Shown: piece by piece, positions 45,508 to 53,124 of the stretch
How the letters are laid out: the number at the start of each line of letters is the position of its first letter
Position numbering within the stretch: the stretch's first letter is position 1
From: Dyadobacter sp. CY312
GTDB lineage: Bacteria; Bacteroidota; Bacteroidia; Cytophagales; Spirosomataceae
DNA: 64,000 nt
Assembly: GCF_021390535.1 (NCBI RefSeq)
Contig: NZ_JAJUXG010000009.1
Coordinates: 124,001 to 188,000, forward strand
Direction of reading: 5' to 3'
The notes under the pieces: generated by a model
The model's input: only the letters and a program-made list of their open reading frames with translations
What the model was told of the DNA's origin: nothing
The model's database searches: none
Made by a program: the position numbers and the translations under genes

Positions 45508-46704
45508 ATGAAAAACCATATTCTAAAAATGGAACTATGCCATAGCAAATTAGTTTTAGTGCTAATTGTCACTTTTTCCTTAACACACCTGGCACAAGCA
45601 CAAGATGAGGTAATTTACAAAAATAGCAAGCAAATTCAGCAAGACTATTTAAATGATGGTGCACCAAAGTATCAATTTGCCGCATGGGCGTACTCCTTTA
45701 TTGGTGACTATCAAAAAGCACTGAAAGTCTATGATAAGTCCGGGGGAATAGAGCCTACTTATTCAGATCAAAATGTTTTGGCTTCATACAAGGCGAGATC
45801 AGCCACCGATTACGTAATTGAGCAAAGTAGAAAGGAAAGGATTATCATAATTAATGAAGCTCATCATCAACCTGTACATCGTGTATTTACAGGGTCATTG
45901 TTGGACGGACTTTACAAAAACGGATATCGCTACTTGGGTTTAGAAACCCTTGCTGAAGATTCGTTGCTTAACATTCGAAAATGGCCCTTAGTGAATGATG
46001 GATATTATTCCCGAGAGCCTCAATATGGCAATATGATCCGTAAAGCTTTGGAAATCGGGTTTACACTATTTTGTTATGAAGCATTGAATGATCCGGAGGG
46101 AAGAGAAATTGGAGAAGCAAAAAACATTAAGAAGATACTTGATAAAGATAATAAGGCCAAAATTCTAATACATTGTGGGTTTGGTCATTTGCTTGAAGAT
46201 TACAATGCAGAGCCACTGAGAATGGCCGGCGCATTAAAAAAACTTTGCGGCATTAACCCCTATTCCATTGATCAGGTAGATTGGACAGAAAGAAGTAGCT
46301 TGGAATATGAATCACGTTACTATCAATTTACTCAAACGGGCTATCCCGCAGTGTTTATCGACTCTGCCGGTAATCCATACAATCTCAGAAAAGATTCAAG
46401 TTTGGTTGATTTGAAGATTGCTCATCCCCGTACCCAGTATATATCGAAGCGCCCTAGTTGGTTGTTACGTGGCAATACCTGGAAGTTATATAACTTGGAT
46501 GGCATAAAACTCAATTTCAAATTCCCTTGTATTGTCTCGGCATATGCGGTAAAAGAAGAAGGTAATGCTGATAGTGTTCCGATTGATCAGATAGAAGTAA
46601 GCGACCTTAGTGAAAAGTCGCTCATTCTACCTCCCGGGGATTACCTGATACGAATTAGTGACTATAATGGTACTGTGCAAAAAAGTACAATAACCATTAA
46701 ATGA
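45508..46704 (+). CDS. Exported ChaN/erythromycin-esterase-like protein (tentative)
   Basis: A 398-aa exported protein with a signal peptide ending near residue 32 (LAQAQ). The middle region contains IIIINEAHHQPVHRVF and LLDGLYKNGYRYLGLETLAEDS, which recalls the GE-H motif and following helix of the ChaN/TraB/EreA superfamily, and LIHCGFGHLLED further on, a second conserved His region. The C-terminal 100 residues form a beta domain. No substrate can be given; some relatives bind heme or hydrolyse esters. A second possible start is at 45529. It is divergent from the Crp/Fnr gene. Confidence 0.5.
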   Translation: MKNHILKMELCHSKLVLVLIVTFSLTHLAQAQDEVIYKNSKQIQQDYLNDGAPKYQFAAWAYSFIGDYQKALKVYDKSGGIEPTYSDQNVLASYKARSATDYVIEQSRKERIIIINEAHHQPVHRVFTGSLLDGLYKNGYRYLGLETLAEDSLLNIRKWPLVNDGYYSREPQYGNMIRKALEIGFTLFCYEALNDPEGREIGEAKNIKKILDKDNKAKILIHCGFGHLLEDYNAEPLRMAGALKKLCGINPYSIDQVDWTERSSLEYESRYYQFTQTGYPAVFIDSAGNPYNLRKDSSLVDLKIAHPRTQYISKRPSWLLRGNTWKLYNLDGIKLNFKFPCIVSAYAVKEEGNADSVPIDQIEVSDLSEKSLILPPGDYLIRISDYNGTVQKSTITIK

Positions 46705-46734
46705 GATAAACTAGTCAGCGCATCTTGAATTACC

Positions 46735-47358
46735 TCAGCCTAATATTTCCTTATTCACTATTTCTATTTCCTCACCCGAAATTGTATGTGGTCGTCCGGG
46801 GTATATTGCGGAAGTCACTTTTGCATTTAGTTTTTCAAAAATCGCGATACTTTCGTTCACCCTGCTGACGGGAACATGTGGATCCGGATCACCGGTGGAT
46901 ATAAAAACCGGCGTACCTGCAAAATCTCCCGTGTAATTGGCTTCTATCAATTCCTGACCAACCAGACCGCCGGTTAGTGCTATAATTCCTGCATACTTTT
47001 TGGCATGACGGGCGGTATATTCCAGCGTGAGACAGGCTCCCTGAGAAAAGCCGGCAAAGTATATGTTTTCGCTGCTTATTCCTGCGGCTTCAATATCGTT
47101 CACAATCCCGTCGATAATTTCCAGTGCCGAATCCAGCGCAGGTTGATTCTGACTTACAGGTGCCGTAAAACTATATGGGTACCAGCTGTTGTTCGTAGCC
47201 TCCGGAGCAAGGATTGCCACTCCTTCCAAGTTCAGATAGCGTTGCAGTGAAATGATATCGCGTGGCGCGGCTCCTCTGCCATGAAGCATGATAATCGCTT
47301 TTTTTGCGGTATTTAAATCAGCTCCGGCAGTTGTTACACTTTTTGTATGTTGGTACAT
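46735..47358 (-). CDS. Alpha/beta hydrolase of the phospholipase/carboxylesterase type (MhqD-like)
   Basis: A 207-aa cytoplasmic esterase. The oxyanion-hole segment is MLHGRGAAPRD, the nucleophile is Ser105 in GFSQG, the Asp is near 157-159 (STGDPDPHVP) and the His is 191 (GRPHTIS), a complete catalytic triad. In Firmicutes a similar hydrolase (MhqD) is encoded with the dioxygenase MhqO and is induced by quinones; here the MhqO-like gene lies directly upstream. The frame is open to 47412, but that start falls inside the terminator hairpin, so the ATG at 47358 is chosen. Confidence 0.82.
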   Translation of the reverse strand: MYQHTKSVTTAGADLNTAKKAIIMLHGRGAAPRDIISLQRYLNLEGVAILAPEATNNSWYPYSFTAPVSQNQPALDSALEIIDGIVNDIEAAGISSENIYFAGFSQGACLTLEYTARHAKKYAGIIALTGGLVGQELIEANYTGDFAGTPVFISTGDPDPHVPVSRVNESIAIFEKLNAKVTSAIYPGRPHTISGEEIEIVNKEILG

Positions 47359-47381
47359 CTTTTCAGTGATTTTGATAAAAT

Positions 47382-47415
47382 TTTGAAGCGGACCTGTTGT
47401 GGTCCGCTTCAAAAA
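47382..47415 (-). terminator. Terminator between mhqO-like and mhqD-like genes
   Basis: A 14-bp stem (TTTTGAAGCGGACC with GGTCCGCTTCAAAA, 6-base loop) starts 5 bases after the stop codon of the dioxygenase gene. It may make expression of the downstream hydrolase partly independent. Confidence 0.8.
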
Positions 47416-47419
47416 GAAA

Positions 47420-48358
47420 TTAAACTAATGAAGGCAACACTTTTTCAATTTGTGCTCTCCGTGGCTCATATTGAGCAGGCAACATCAGACCAGATCCTAA
47501 AAACTCAACCGTTTCGTCGGTAGCAAAGCCAGGGTTATCGCTCGCAATCTCAAACAATACACCACCTGGTTCACGGAAATAGAGTGAATAGAAATAATTT
47601 CTGTCAATCTTATCCGTAATCTGATGTCCTGCCTCAACGATTTTTTTACGGAATTCCATCAATATATCGTCGTTCGCGACCCGGAATGCAACGTGGTGAA
47701 CGGAACCTCCTGCCACATGTCCGGCGCGTTCGCCGGGAGCTTCCACAAGATCCACAATAGCGGCGGTTTCAACAGCATCGGTTATAAATCTGAACCTGTT
47801 TACATGTTGTTCCACCATTTTATAGCCAAAAATATCAGTCAGAATTTTAGCTGTTTCCTCTATTTTGTTACTTGTGATCGTAATGTGGTGAAAACCTCTG
47901 GTTGCATACTCAGCACTCACTTCGGCAGTTTCGTAAGGTTTTCGGTTGTCAGCCGTTTTAGGTACTGTCAGTTCGAATTTCAAGCCATCAGGATCAAGAA
48001 AAGTAAGATACTGTTCACCGAATTTTTCAGAAACTTTGTTGTAAGTCACTTTATTGTCGTGCAACCTTTTCAACCAAAAATCAAGACTTCCTTCCGGTAC
48101 TGAATATCCGATTTCCGTTACCTGACGAGTTCCTCTTCTGCCAGCAGGTATTTGATCACCCCATGGAAAAAATGTTAGTATCGTGCCAGGTGTACCATTT
48201 TCATCACCGTAATAAAAATGATAGGTGTTAGGATCATCGAAATTGACGGTTTTTTTTACCATCCTTAATCCCAGAACCCGGGTATAGAAATCATAATTTT
48301 TTTTAGCGTCACCAGCGATGGCGGTGATGTGGTGGATGCCATTGATTGTATTTTCCAT
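47420..48358 (-). CDS. Ring-cleaving dioxygenase of the MhqO/VOC type
   Basis: A 312-aa protein made of two tandem vicinal-oxygen-chelate (glyoxalase-fold) modules. The first starts NGIHHITAIAGDAKKNYDFYTRVLGLRMVKKTVNFDDP, the second RGFHHITITSNKIEETAKILTDIFGYKMVEQ. Metal ligand candidates are His9/His10, a His in GSVHHVAFRV and Glu in VLFEIASD. Relatives (MhqO, MhqA, LinE-like) act on hydroquinones or catechols and are part of quinone-stress responses. It is divergent from the satD gene and is followed by a terminator and the MhqD-like hydrolase gene. Confidence 0.85.
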   Translation of the reverse strand: MENTINGIHHITAIAGDAKKNYDFYTRVLGLRMVKKTVNFDDPNTYHFYYGDENGTPGTILTFFPWGDQIPAGRRGTRQVTEIGYSVPEGSLDFWLKRLHDNKVTYNKVSEKFGEQYLTFLDPDGLKFELTVPKTADNRKPYETAEVSAEYATRGFHHITITSNKIEETAKILTDIFGYKMVEQHVNRFRFITDAVETAAIVDLVEAPGERAGHVAGGSVHHVAFRVANDDILMEFRKKIVEAGHQITDKIDRNYFYSLYFREPGGVLFEIASDNPGFATDETVEFLGSGLMLPAQYEPRRAQIEKVLPSLV

Positions 48359-48395
48359 TGTCTTGTTTGTTTAGCTGTTATCAATTTTAATGATA

Positions 48396-48403
48396 CAAAT
48401 GTA
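48396..48403 (-). promoter_or_regulatory. Possible -7 box for the mhqO-like gene
   Basis: TACATTTG on the minus strand fits TAnnTTTG, 38 bases before the start codon. The nearest TTTG upstream (48420-48423) is only 16 bases away, shorter than usual. Confidence 0.4.
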
Positions 48404-48532
48404 CTACCCCACCACAGGGCAAAACATTGAACTAGGACAAGAAAATAAAAAATGGATAAATATTTAAAAAATAACGTTAACATACTCACATACAGTAAAT
48501 TATTTATTTGTACCTATATATTTGTTTCATTA

Positions 48533-48567
48533 ATACTGAAACAAAACAGTTTATTTCAGTATATTTG
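48533..48567 (+). promoter_or_regulatory. satD promoter box with overlapping palindrome
   Basis: ATACTGAAA (48533-48541) and TTTCAGTAT (48554-48562) form perfect 9-base arms around a 12-base spacer. A perfect TAnnTTTG box (TATATTTG, 48560-48567) overlaps the right arm. A second, wider inverted repeat pairs TGTTTCAT (48523-48530) with ATGAAACA (48594-48601). The layout suggests a repressor site over the promoter; the HTH in SatD makes autoregulation possible. Confidence 0.5.
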
Positions 48568-48606
48568 ACATAGATGATATTATTTCACTTTTTATGAAAC
48601 AGATTT

Positions 48607-49242
48607 ATGAGCAAAAAAGAGCATTACATTCTTATGGCGGATGTTGTTTCAAGCCGATCAAAAGATCAGAAACAACTTATGGAGGACTTTAAAACAATAA
48701 CAGAGGTTGTAAACCGCAAACACAGCAAAAAGCTGAAATCACCTCTGACTATTACCTTGGGAGATGAATTTCAGGGCATAGCAAAAGACGTTAACGCGGC
48801 TTTACAGCTTATTTTCAGTCTGGATGAGGAAATTCTTCTCAAAGGAGCAGGATTTAAATTGCGGTATGTGTTAATGGAAGGACAAATTGATACACCCATC
48901 AATGATAAAATTGCTTACGGAATGCTGGGAGAAGGCCTGACCAATGCACGAAAGGCTTTGCAAGAAGCTAAACTAACCAAGAACCGTTACCATATTATCC
49001 TGAAAGACAATGAGATGAGTAAAGCACTCACCAACAGCCTCGTTATTTACCAGGGGCTAACGGATGATTGGAAGGTAACCAGAGATCGCGAGCTATTAAC
49101 CGAATTTTTGAAAGAAAGAGATTATAAAGTAGTGGCCGAAGCTTTGGGGAAAACCAGATCCCAGATTTGGAAAAGGGAGAAAAGTTTAAAAATAAATGAA
49201 TATATTGCTACCAAAGAGGTTATAAACTACATCACACGCTAA
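48607..49242 (+). CDS. SatD family protein
   Basis: A 211-aa cytoplasmic protein that fits the SatD family. The N-terminal part has ILMADVVSSRS (Asp12) and, after a helix, LTITLGDEFQG (GDEF at residues 52-55), then KLRYVLMEGQIDTP and AYGMLGEGLTNARKAL. The C-terminal 35 residues look like a helix-turn-helix (VVAEALGKTRSQIWKREKSL). The spacing of Asp12 and the GDEF motif recalls the metal-binding positions of class III nucleotide cyclases, but this is my inference, not an established assignment. The next gene, a small membrane protein, begins at the base after its stop codon. Confidence 0.75.
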   Translation: MSKKEHYILMADVVSSRSKDQKQLMEDFKTITEVVNRKHSKKLKSPLTITLGDEFQGIAKDVNAALQLIFSLDEEILLKGAGFKLRYVLMEGQIDTPINDKIAYGMLGEGLTNARKALQEAKLTKNRYHIILKDNEMSKALTNSLVIYQGLTDDWKVTRDRELLTEFLKERDYKVVAEALGKTRSQIWKREKSLKINEYIATKEVINYITR

Positions 49243-49614
49243 ATGGTCTTTTTTATAATAGCTGTCATTATCCTGATCGGCGAAATTGTCCTGGGCTTTT
49301 TATTCTCTGTTATTGCACAGGTATTTTATCAAAAAACCAAAATTGATTTCAAATCACTGATCAAAGGATTCATTGAAAGAATGTTTCTGATGATATTCCT
49401 CTTCAACGATCTCGCCCCTGCCCTCACATTTTTCAGCGCGCTGAAACTTGCCACCCGGTTAAAACATGATGAAAGCAATAGTACCGACTCCAACAAGTTC
49501 AACGATTATTACCTAGTAGGCAATCTTGTCTCCGTTTCCGTAGCGCTCTTTTATGTTTATGTACTGAAACATGCGTCCAGTATCGAAAACCTGCTCCCTC
49601 ATATAGGTAAGTAA
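49243..49614 (+). CDS. Small membrane protein encoded with SatD
   Basis: A 123-aa protein with hydrophobic segments at about residues 2-28, 45-65 and 90-110 and a polar stretch (KHDESNSTDSNKFNDYY) before the last one. It may belong to the small DUF3307-like group often found beside SatD, but I am not certain. The ATG follows the satD TAA with no base between, so the two must be translated together and probably work together. The bacilliredoxin gene lies 66 bases downstream. Confidence 0.65.
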   Translation: MVFFIIAVIILIGEIVLGFLFSVIAQVFYQKTKIDFKSLIKGFIERMFLMIFLFNDLAPALTFFSALKLATRLKHDESNSTDSNKFNDYYLVGNLVSVSVALFYVYVLKHASSIENLLPHIGK

Positions 49615-49680
49615 GCACACCTTCTGGAATGAAAATTTGAAATCTATGTTAAGTATGATAGCAAACTTTCATTGAAGAAT

Positions 49681-50013
49681 ATGAATTGGATTACAATTAC
49701 AAACGAGAACCAGGTACAGGCCATTTTTGAGTCGGAAGACTACGCGATTATTTACAAACACAGTCCTCGCTGCATGACCAGCCTGATGGCCTATCGCCAG
49801 CTGAAATCAGAAGTGACAGGCGCTGTCGGCAATGATACACCATTATACATTGTCGATGTGATCAGCAACCGCAGGGAGTCGCACGCTGTTGCACACATTT
49901 TTCAGGTTGAGCATGAATCACCCCAGATTCTTGTAGTAAAAAACGGGCAAAGCATTTACAACACTTCCCATGAAAACGTTTCATTGCACAATGCCCTGAA
50001 ACATATTAACTAA
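49681..50013 (+). CDS. ytxJ: Bacilliredoxin YtxJ (bacillithiol system)
   Basis: A 110-aa thioredoxin-fold protein of the YtxJ family, which reduces mixed disulfides between proteins and the thiol cofactor bacillithiol. It has the family motif YKHSPRCMTS with a single active-site Cys at residue 31 in place of CxxC, followed by LYIVDVISNRRESHAVAHIFQVEHESPQILVVKNGQSIYNTSH, a typical thioredoxin second half with cis-Pro. The ATG at 49681 is the normal start; the frame is open to a TTG at 49672. Its presence implies that this organism makes bacillithiol. Confidence 0.88.
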   Translation: MNWITITNENQVQAIFESEDYAIIYKHSPRCMTSLMAYRQLKSEVTGAVGNDTPLYIVDVISNRRESHAVAHIFQVEHESPQILVVKNGQSIYNTSHENVSLHNALKHIN

Positions 50014-50084
50014 TTTTTTGAGCTTATGACAGGTAAAGGCAAACGCAAAACTATGTGATCCAGTATTGAATAATATAATTGGAA

Positions 50085-50125
50085 AATATCCAAATTTATG
50101 GAATAATTCCATAAATTTGGATATT
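50085..50125. repeat. 41-bp palindrome (20-bp perfect arms)
   Basis: AATATCCAAATTTATGGAAT (50085-50104) and its exact reverse complement (50106-50125) flank one central A. It ends 13 bases before the start of a small ORF. There is no T-run after it, so it is not a typical terminator. Each arm contains a TAnnTTTG-like box, one per strand. Confidence 0.9.
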
Positions 50126-50138
50126 AAACATAGCAGTC

Positions 50139-50324
50139 ATGAAAGAACTCAATTACCTCATTATTTCCCGCGACATGGTTTGGCAGTGGTATTACGATCC
50201 ATGCAAAGGCAAACATTTCAGAGAACTTCTTGGAAAAGAGGCTCAGCTGTTTGTTCGTATTCTAGAAACCGGAAAGGAAGTATATATAGAGGACATCCTT
50301 TCTCAATCCAGACAGATTAGCTGA
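50139..50324 (+). CDS. Hypothetical 61-aa protein
   Basis: A small cytoplasmic protein that I do not recognise. It starts MKELNYLIISRDMVWQWYYD, is rich in aromatic and charged residues, and has no membrane segment or known motif. It begins 13 bases after the 41-bp palindrome and ends 24 bases before the convergent pirin gene's stop codon. Codon use looks ordinary and the composition is protein-like, but the short length means it could be a chance frame. Confidence 0.5.
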   Translation: MKELNYLIISRDMVWQWYYDPCKGKHFRELLGKEAQLFVRILETGKEVYIEDILSQSRQIS

Positions 50325-50348
50325 TACAACTTTCTAATCGGAGTTAAT

Positions 50349-51245
50349 TTACTGTTTAGGTTTGAGTACTCCACTTGCCTCAGGCAATGGAATAAATCCA
50401 GTTTCTCCTTCTATTTGGGGATAATTTTGTTGTTGCCAGTTCACTTTTGCGTTCTCAATCAGCTCACGATTGGTTGCTACGAAATTCCAGTAAATCAATC
50501 GTTCTTCCGGGAAAGCATCCCCGCCGAAAATATATATCGTCGTTCCTGCTTCCATAATAAATTCACAGAGTTCGCTGTTCTTGGATACCAGTATTCGTTT
50601 GGGCTCATGAACAATTCCCTCACTTTCTACACTTCCCTCCAAAATGTACAACCCAGCCTCCCCAAAGAGATACTGACCAACATTTACGGATTTACGAACG
50701 TCGGTCTTAATTTCTACAAAAAATAATGGACTGTAAACCGGTACAGGAGATTTACGTCCGAAGGCTTCACCCGCTATGAGTTTGAATTTCACCCCGTCGT
50801 CTTCCCAGGATGGGACATCTTCCACCTCAGCATGATAAAAGTTGGGTTCCATTTCTTCAAGCTCTTTTGGCAATGCCACCCATATTTGTAAACCATGTAA
50901 TGCTTTATCTGTATGGCGCAGATACTCCGGCGTTCTTTCGGAATGCACAATGCCTTTTCCGGCTGTCATCCAGTTTACCTGTCCGGGTTTAATTTCCACA
51001 CTGTTACCAAGTGTGTCCTTGTGCATTATTGCGCCTTCGAACAGGTAGGTGAGCGTAGAAAGACCGATGTGCGGATGCGGCCCGATGTCGATGCTCTGAT
51101 AATCTTTCAGGTTGGCCGGTCCCATGTGATCGATGAAGATAAATGGGCCTACCATTCTTTTATTACGAAACGGAAGCAATCGCCCGACCAGAAAATTCCC
51201 GATGTCGGCAGGGCGTTCCTCAATGATAATATTGATATTCGACAT
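50349..51245 (-). CDS. Pirin family protein
   Basis: A 298-aa bicupin protein. The N-terminal cupin has the four pirin metal ligands at the family positions: His57 and His59 (GPHPHIGLST), His101 and Glu103 (GIVHSERT). The C-terminal cupin (about 175-290) ends with FGGDAFPEERLIYWNFVATNRE, also typical. Pirins bind iron; some oxidise quercetin and others act as redox-sensing cofactors. Its closeness to MhqO/MhqD and YtxJ fits a response to electrophiles or aromatic compounds (inference). Confidence 0.93.
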   Translation of the reverse strand: MSNINIIIEERPADIGNFLVGRLLPFRNKRMVGPFIFIDHMGPANLKDYQSIDIGPHPHIGLSTLTYLFEGAIMHKDTLGNSVEIKPGQVNWMTAGKGIVHSERTPEYLRHTDKALHGLQIWVALPKELEEMEPNFYHAEVEDVPSWEDDGVKFKLIAGEAFGRKSPVPVYSPLFFVEIKTDVRKSVNVGQYLFGEAGLYILEGSVESEGIVHEPKRILVSKNSELCEFIMEAGTTIYIFGGDAFPEERLIYWNFVATNRELIENAKVNWQQQNYPQIEGETGFIPLPEASGVLKPKQ

Positions 51246-51466
51246 AATTAATCGCTCTGTTTATTCTAATCGATACAAGTTATGTATCCCTTTTGAGGTT
51301 TCAAAACGGGTATCAGATACTGATTTTAGTAAAGGAGAAAATATATCTCTATACAGCAGGAAATGAAAGGTAACCAACGGATTGAGGATTACACACTTTA
51401 AGCGCCCCATGGGAAATGATCACTGGAACGATTTTTGTCAGATAGGTCTAGTCATAATTAGTTAAC

Positions 51467-51497
51467 TTTCCTGCTTAACCGGTTTTTCATACATTTG
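51467..51497 (+). promoter_or_regulatory. Promoter candidate of the ecsC-like gene
   Basis: TACATTTG (51490-51497) fits TAnnTTTG exactly; TTTC (51467-51470) lies 19 bases upstream in the -33 position. The ATG is 14 bases downstream, so the leader would be very short. Confidence 0.5.
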
Positions 51498-51510
51498 CGC
51501 CCTGGCTGCC

Positions 51511-52284
51511 ATGACTCAATACGAAGAAAACATAAAAAACGAATTGTACAAATGGCAGGAGAAAATGCAAAAGCATCCTTCCGGACTGAACAGGATTTCT
51601 AAAAATGTGCAGGACAAAATAAACAGTTTTATTCCCGATCGTGTGCATGAGGTGATCACATCCACAATCAAGCAGATGACGAGAGGCGTGTTGTTTGGAG
51701 CAGGTTACACAACAGCAAAGCCAGTTGAATTTGTGTCTTTGGAAACCGCTGAAATAGCTGTAAAGGCGCGCATTGAATTTTACAAAAAGGCGGGCGCAGC
51801 AGAAGGTGGAATAACGGGGGCAGGTGGATTTTTACTAGCCATGGCTGAGTTCCCCATCCTGATTGGCATAAAAATGAAGTTGCTTTTCGACATCGCAGCG
51901 TTATACGGAAGGCAGGTTGATGATTACCGTGAAAGGCTTTTTATCCTTCACATATTTCAACTGGCGTTTTCGAGCCAGAAAAGCAGGCAGAAAATTTACA
52001 GTCAGATGACCGATTGGACAGCAAAAAATGCAAATCTACCAGAAGATATAAACCAGTTTGACTGGAAAAGCTTTCAACAGGAATACCGGGATTACATAGA
52101 TCTTGCCAAAATGGCTCAGCTTATTCCGGGAATTGGTGCCGCAGTAGGATTGATCGTCAACTATCGCTTGTTGAACCAGCTTGGTAAAACCGCCATGAAT
52201 GCTTATCGAATGCGCTGGCTTGAAGATAAAAATTTAAAAGAATACAACGGGCAGACCGGAATTTTAGCACCGTCAAATGCCTGA
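51511..52284 (+). CDS. EcsC family protein
   Basis: A 257-aa protein matching the EcsC family. Features are LYKWQEKMQKHPSGLNRISKNVQDKINSFIP at the start, a Gly/Ala-rich hydrophobic core (GAAEGGITGAGGFLLAMAEFPILIGIKMKLLFDIAALYG) at about residues 95-135 and a second Gly-rich segment (IPGIGAAVGLIVNYRLLNQLGKTAM) near 210-235. It may associate with membranes; the molecular function is unknown. It precedes the Mla operon by 57 bases on the same strand and has its own promoter candidate. Confidence 0.85.
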   Translation: MTQYEENIKNELYKWQEKMQKHPSGLNRISKNVQDKINSFIPDRVHEVITSTIKQMTRGVLFGAGYTTAKPVEFVSLETAEIAVKARIEFYKKAGAAEGGITGAGGFLLAMAEFPILIGIKMKLLFDIAALYGRQVDDYRERLFILHIFQLAFSSQKSRQKIYSQMTDWTAKNANLPEDINQFDWKSFQQEYRDYIDLAKMAQLIPGIGAAVGLIVNYRLLNQLGKTAMNAYRMRWLEDKNLKEYNGQTGILAPSNA

Positions 52285-52341
52285 TAACAAAAAGTATATA
52301 ATAAACAGTTACGCGTCGAGTCACTCGCCAAACAGAATTTA

Positions 52342-53121
52342 ATGAGCAAGGAAAAAGTATTTACCAAAAGCCTGGATTCATCCTTCCTGGCAGTTTACAA
52401 TGGCTACATGTTCTTCCTTCGGTTTTTCAGGGAAGCATTTCGGGGCAGAATGGAATTTCAGGAGCTTGTAAAGCAATGTTACGCCATTGGTTACAAGGCG
52501 CTATTGCTGATAAGCCTTACCGGATTCATAACAGGAATGGTTTTTACCAAGCAGTCAAGACCTTCGCTTGCGGAGTTCGGAGCAACCTCCTGGCTTCCCT
52601 CGCTGGTTTCCATCGCCATCGTTAGAGCACTTGCTGCACTCGTTACCGCTCTTATATGCTCGGGAAAAGTGGGATCCAGCATCGGTGCTGAACTTGGCTC
52701 TATGCGGGTAACCGAGCAGATAGATGCCATGGAAGTTTCCGCAGTAAACCCATTCAAATTCCTGGTTGTCACCCGTGTGCTTGCGTCCACGATAACCATC
52801 CCGATTCTCATGTTCTATTGTACGCTTGTCGCTCTGCTTGGCGCGTTTTTGAATGTGACCCTAAATGAAGGAACGAGTTTTATAGCATTTTTTGAGAACG
52901 CCTTTGAACAGATTACATTCCTGGACATCGGGACATCGCTTGTTAAAGCAGTTGCATATGGTTTCACCATTGGGATCGTGGGTTGTTACCAGGGCTACAA
53001 CGCTATTAAAGGAACAGAAGGAGTTGGAAAGGCTGCAAATGCGTCGGTCGTAATATCGATGTTCCTCATTTTTATTGAGGAGGTTATCATCGTTCAGGTA
53101 TCAAATTATTTCAGAATATAA
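52342..53121 (+). CDS. mlaE: MlaE-type lipid ABC transporter permease
   Basis: A 259-aa inner-membrane permease of the MlaE (DUF140) family, part of the MCE machinery that moves phospholipids between inner and outer membranes. Typical segments are REAFRGRMEFQELVKQCYAIGYKALLLISLTGFITGMVF, GSSIGAELGSMRVTEQIDAMEVSAVNPFKFLVVTRVLA (the cytoplasmic coupling helix) and GIVGCYQGYNAIKGTEGVGKAANASVV. Length is normal. The ATPase gene follows after 3 bases and the MCE protein gene after that; no MlaB or MlaC gene is present here. Confidence 0.93.
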   Translation: MSKEKVFTKSLDSSFLAVYNGYMFFLRFFREAFRGRMEFQELVKQCYAIGYKALLLISLTGFITGMVFTKQSRPSLAEFGATSWLPSLVSIAIVRALAALVTALICSGKVGSSIGAELGSMRVTEQIDAMEVSAVNPFKFLVVTRVLASTITIPILMFYCTLVALLGAFLNVTLNEGTSFIAFFENAFEQITFLDIGTSLVKAVAYGFTIGIVGCYQGYNAIKGTEGVGKAANASVVISMFLIFIEEVIIVQVSNYFRI

Positions 53122-53124
53122 AAG

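Noticed and set aside
50085..50125. Reading the 41-bp palindrome as an intrinsic terminator for ytxJ
   Set aside because: No T-run follows on either strand and the stem is AT-rich with a one-base loop, unlike the other terminators in the window.
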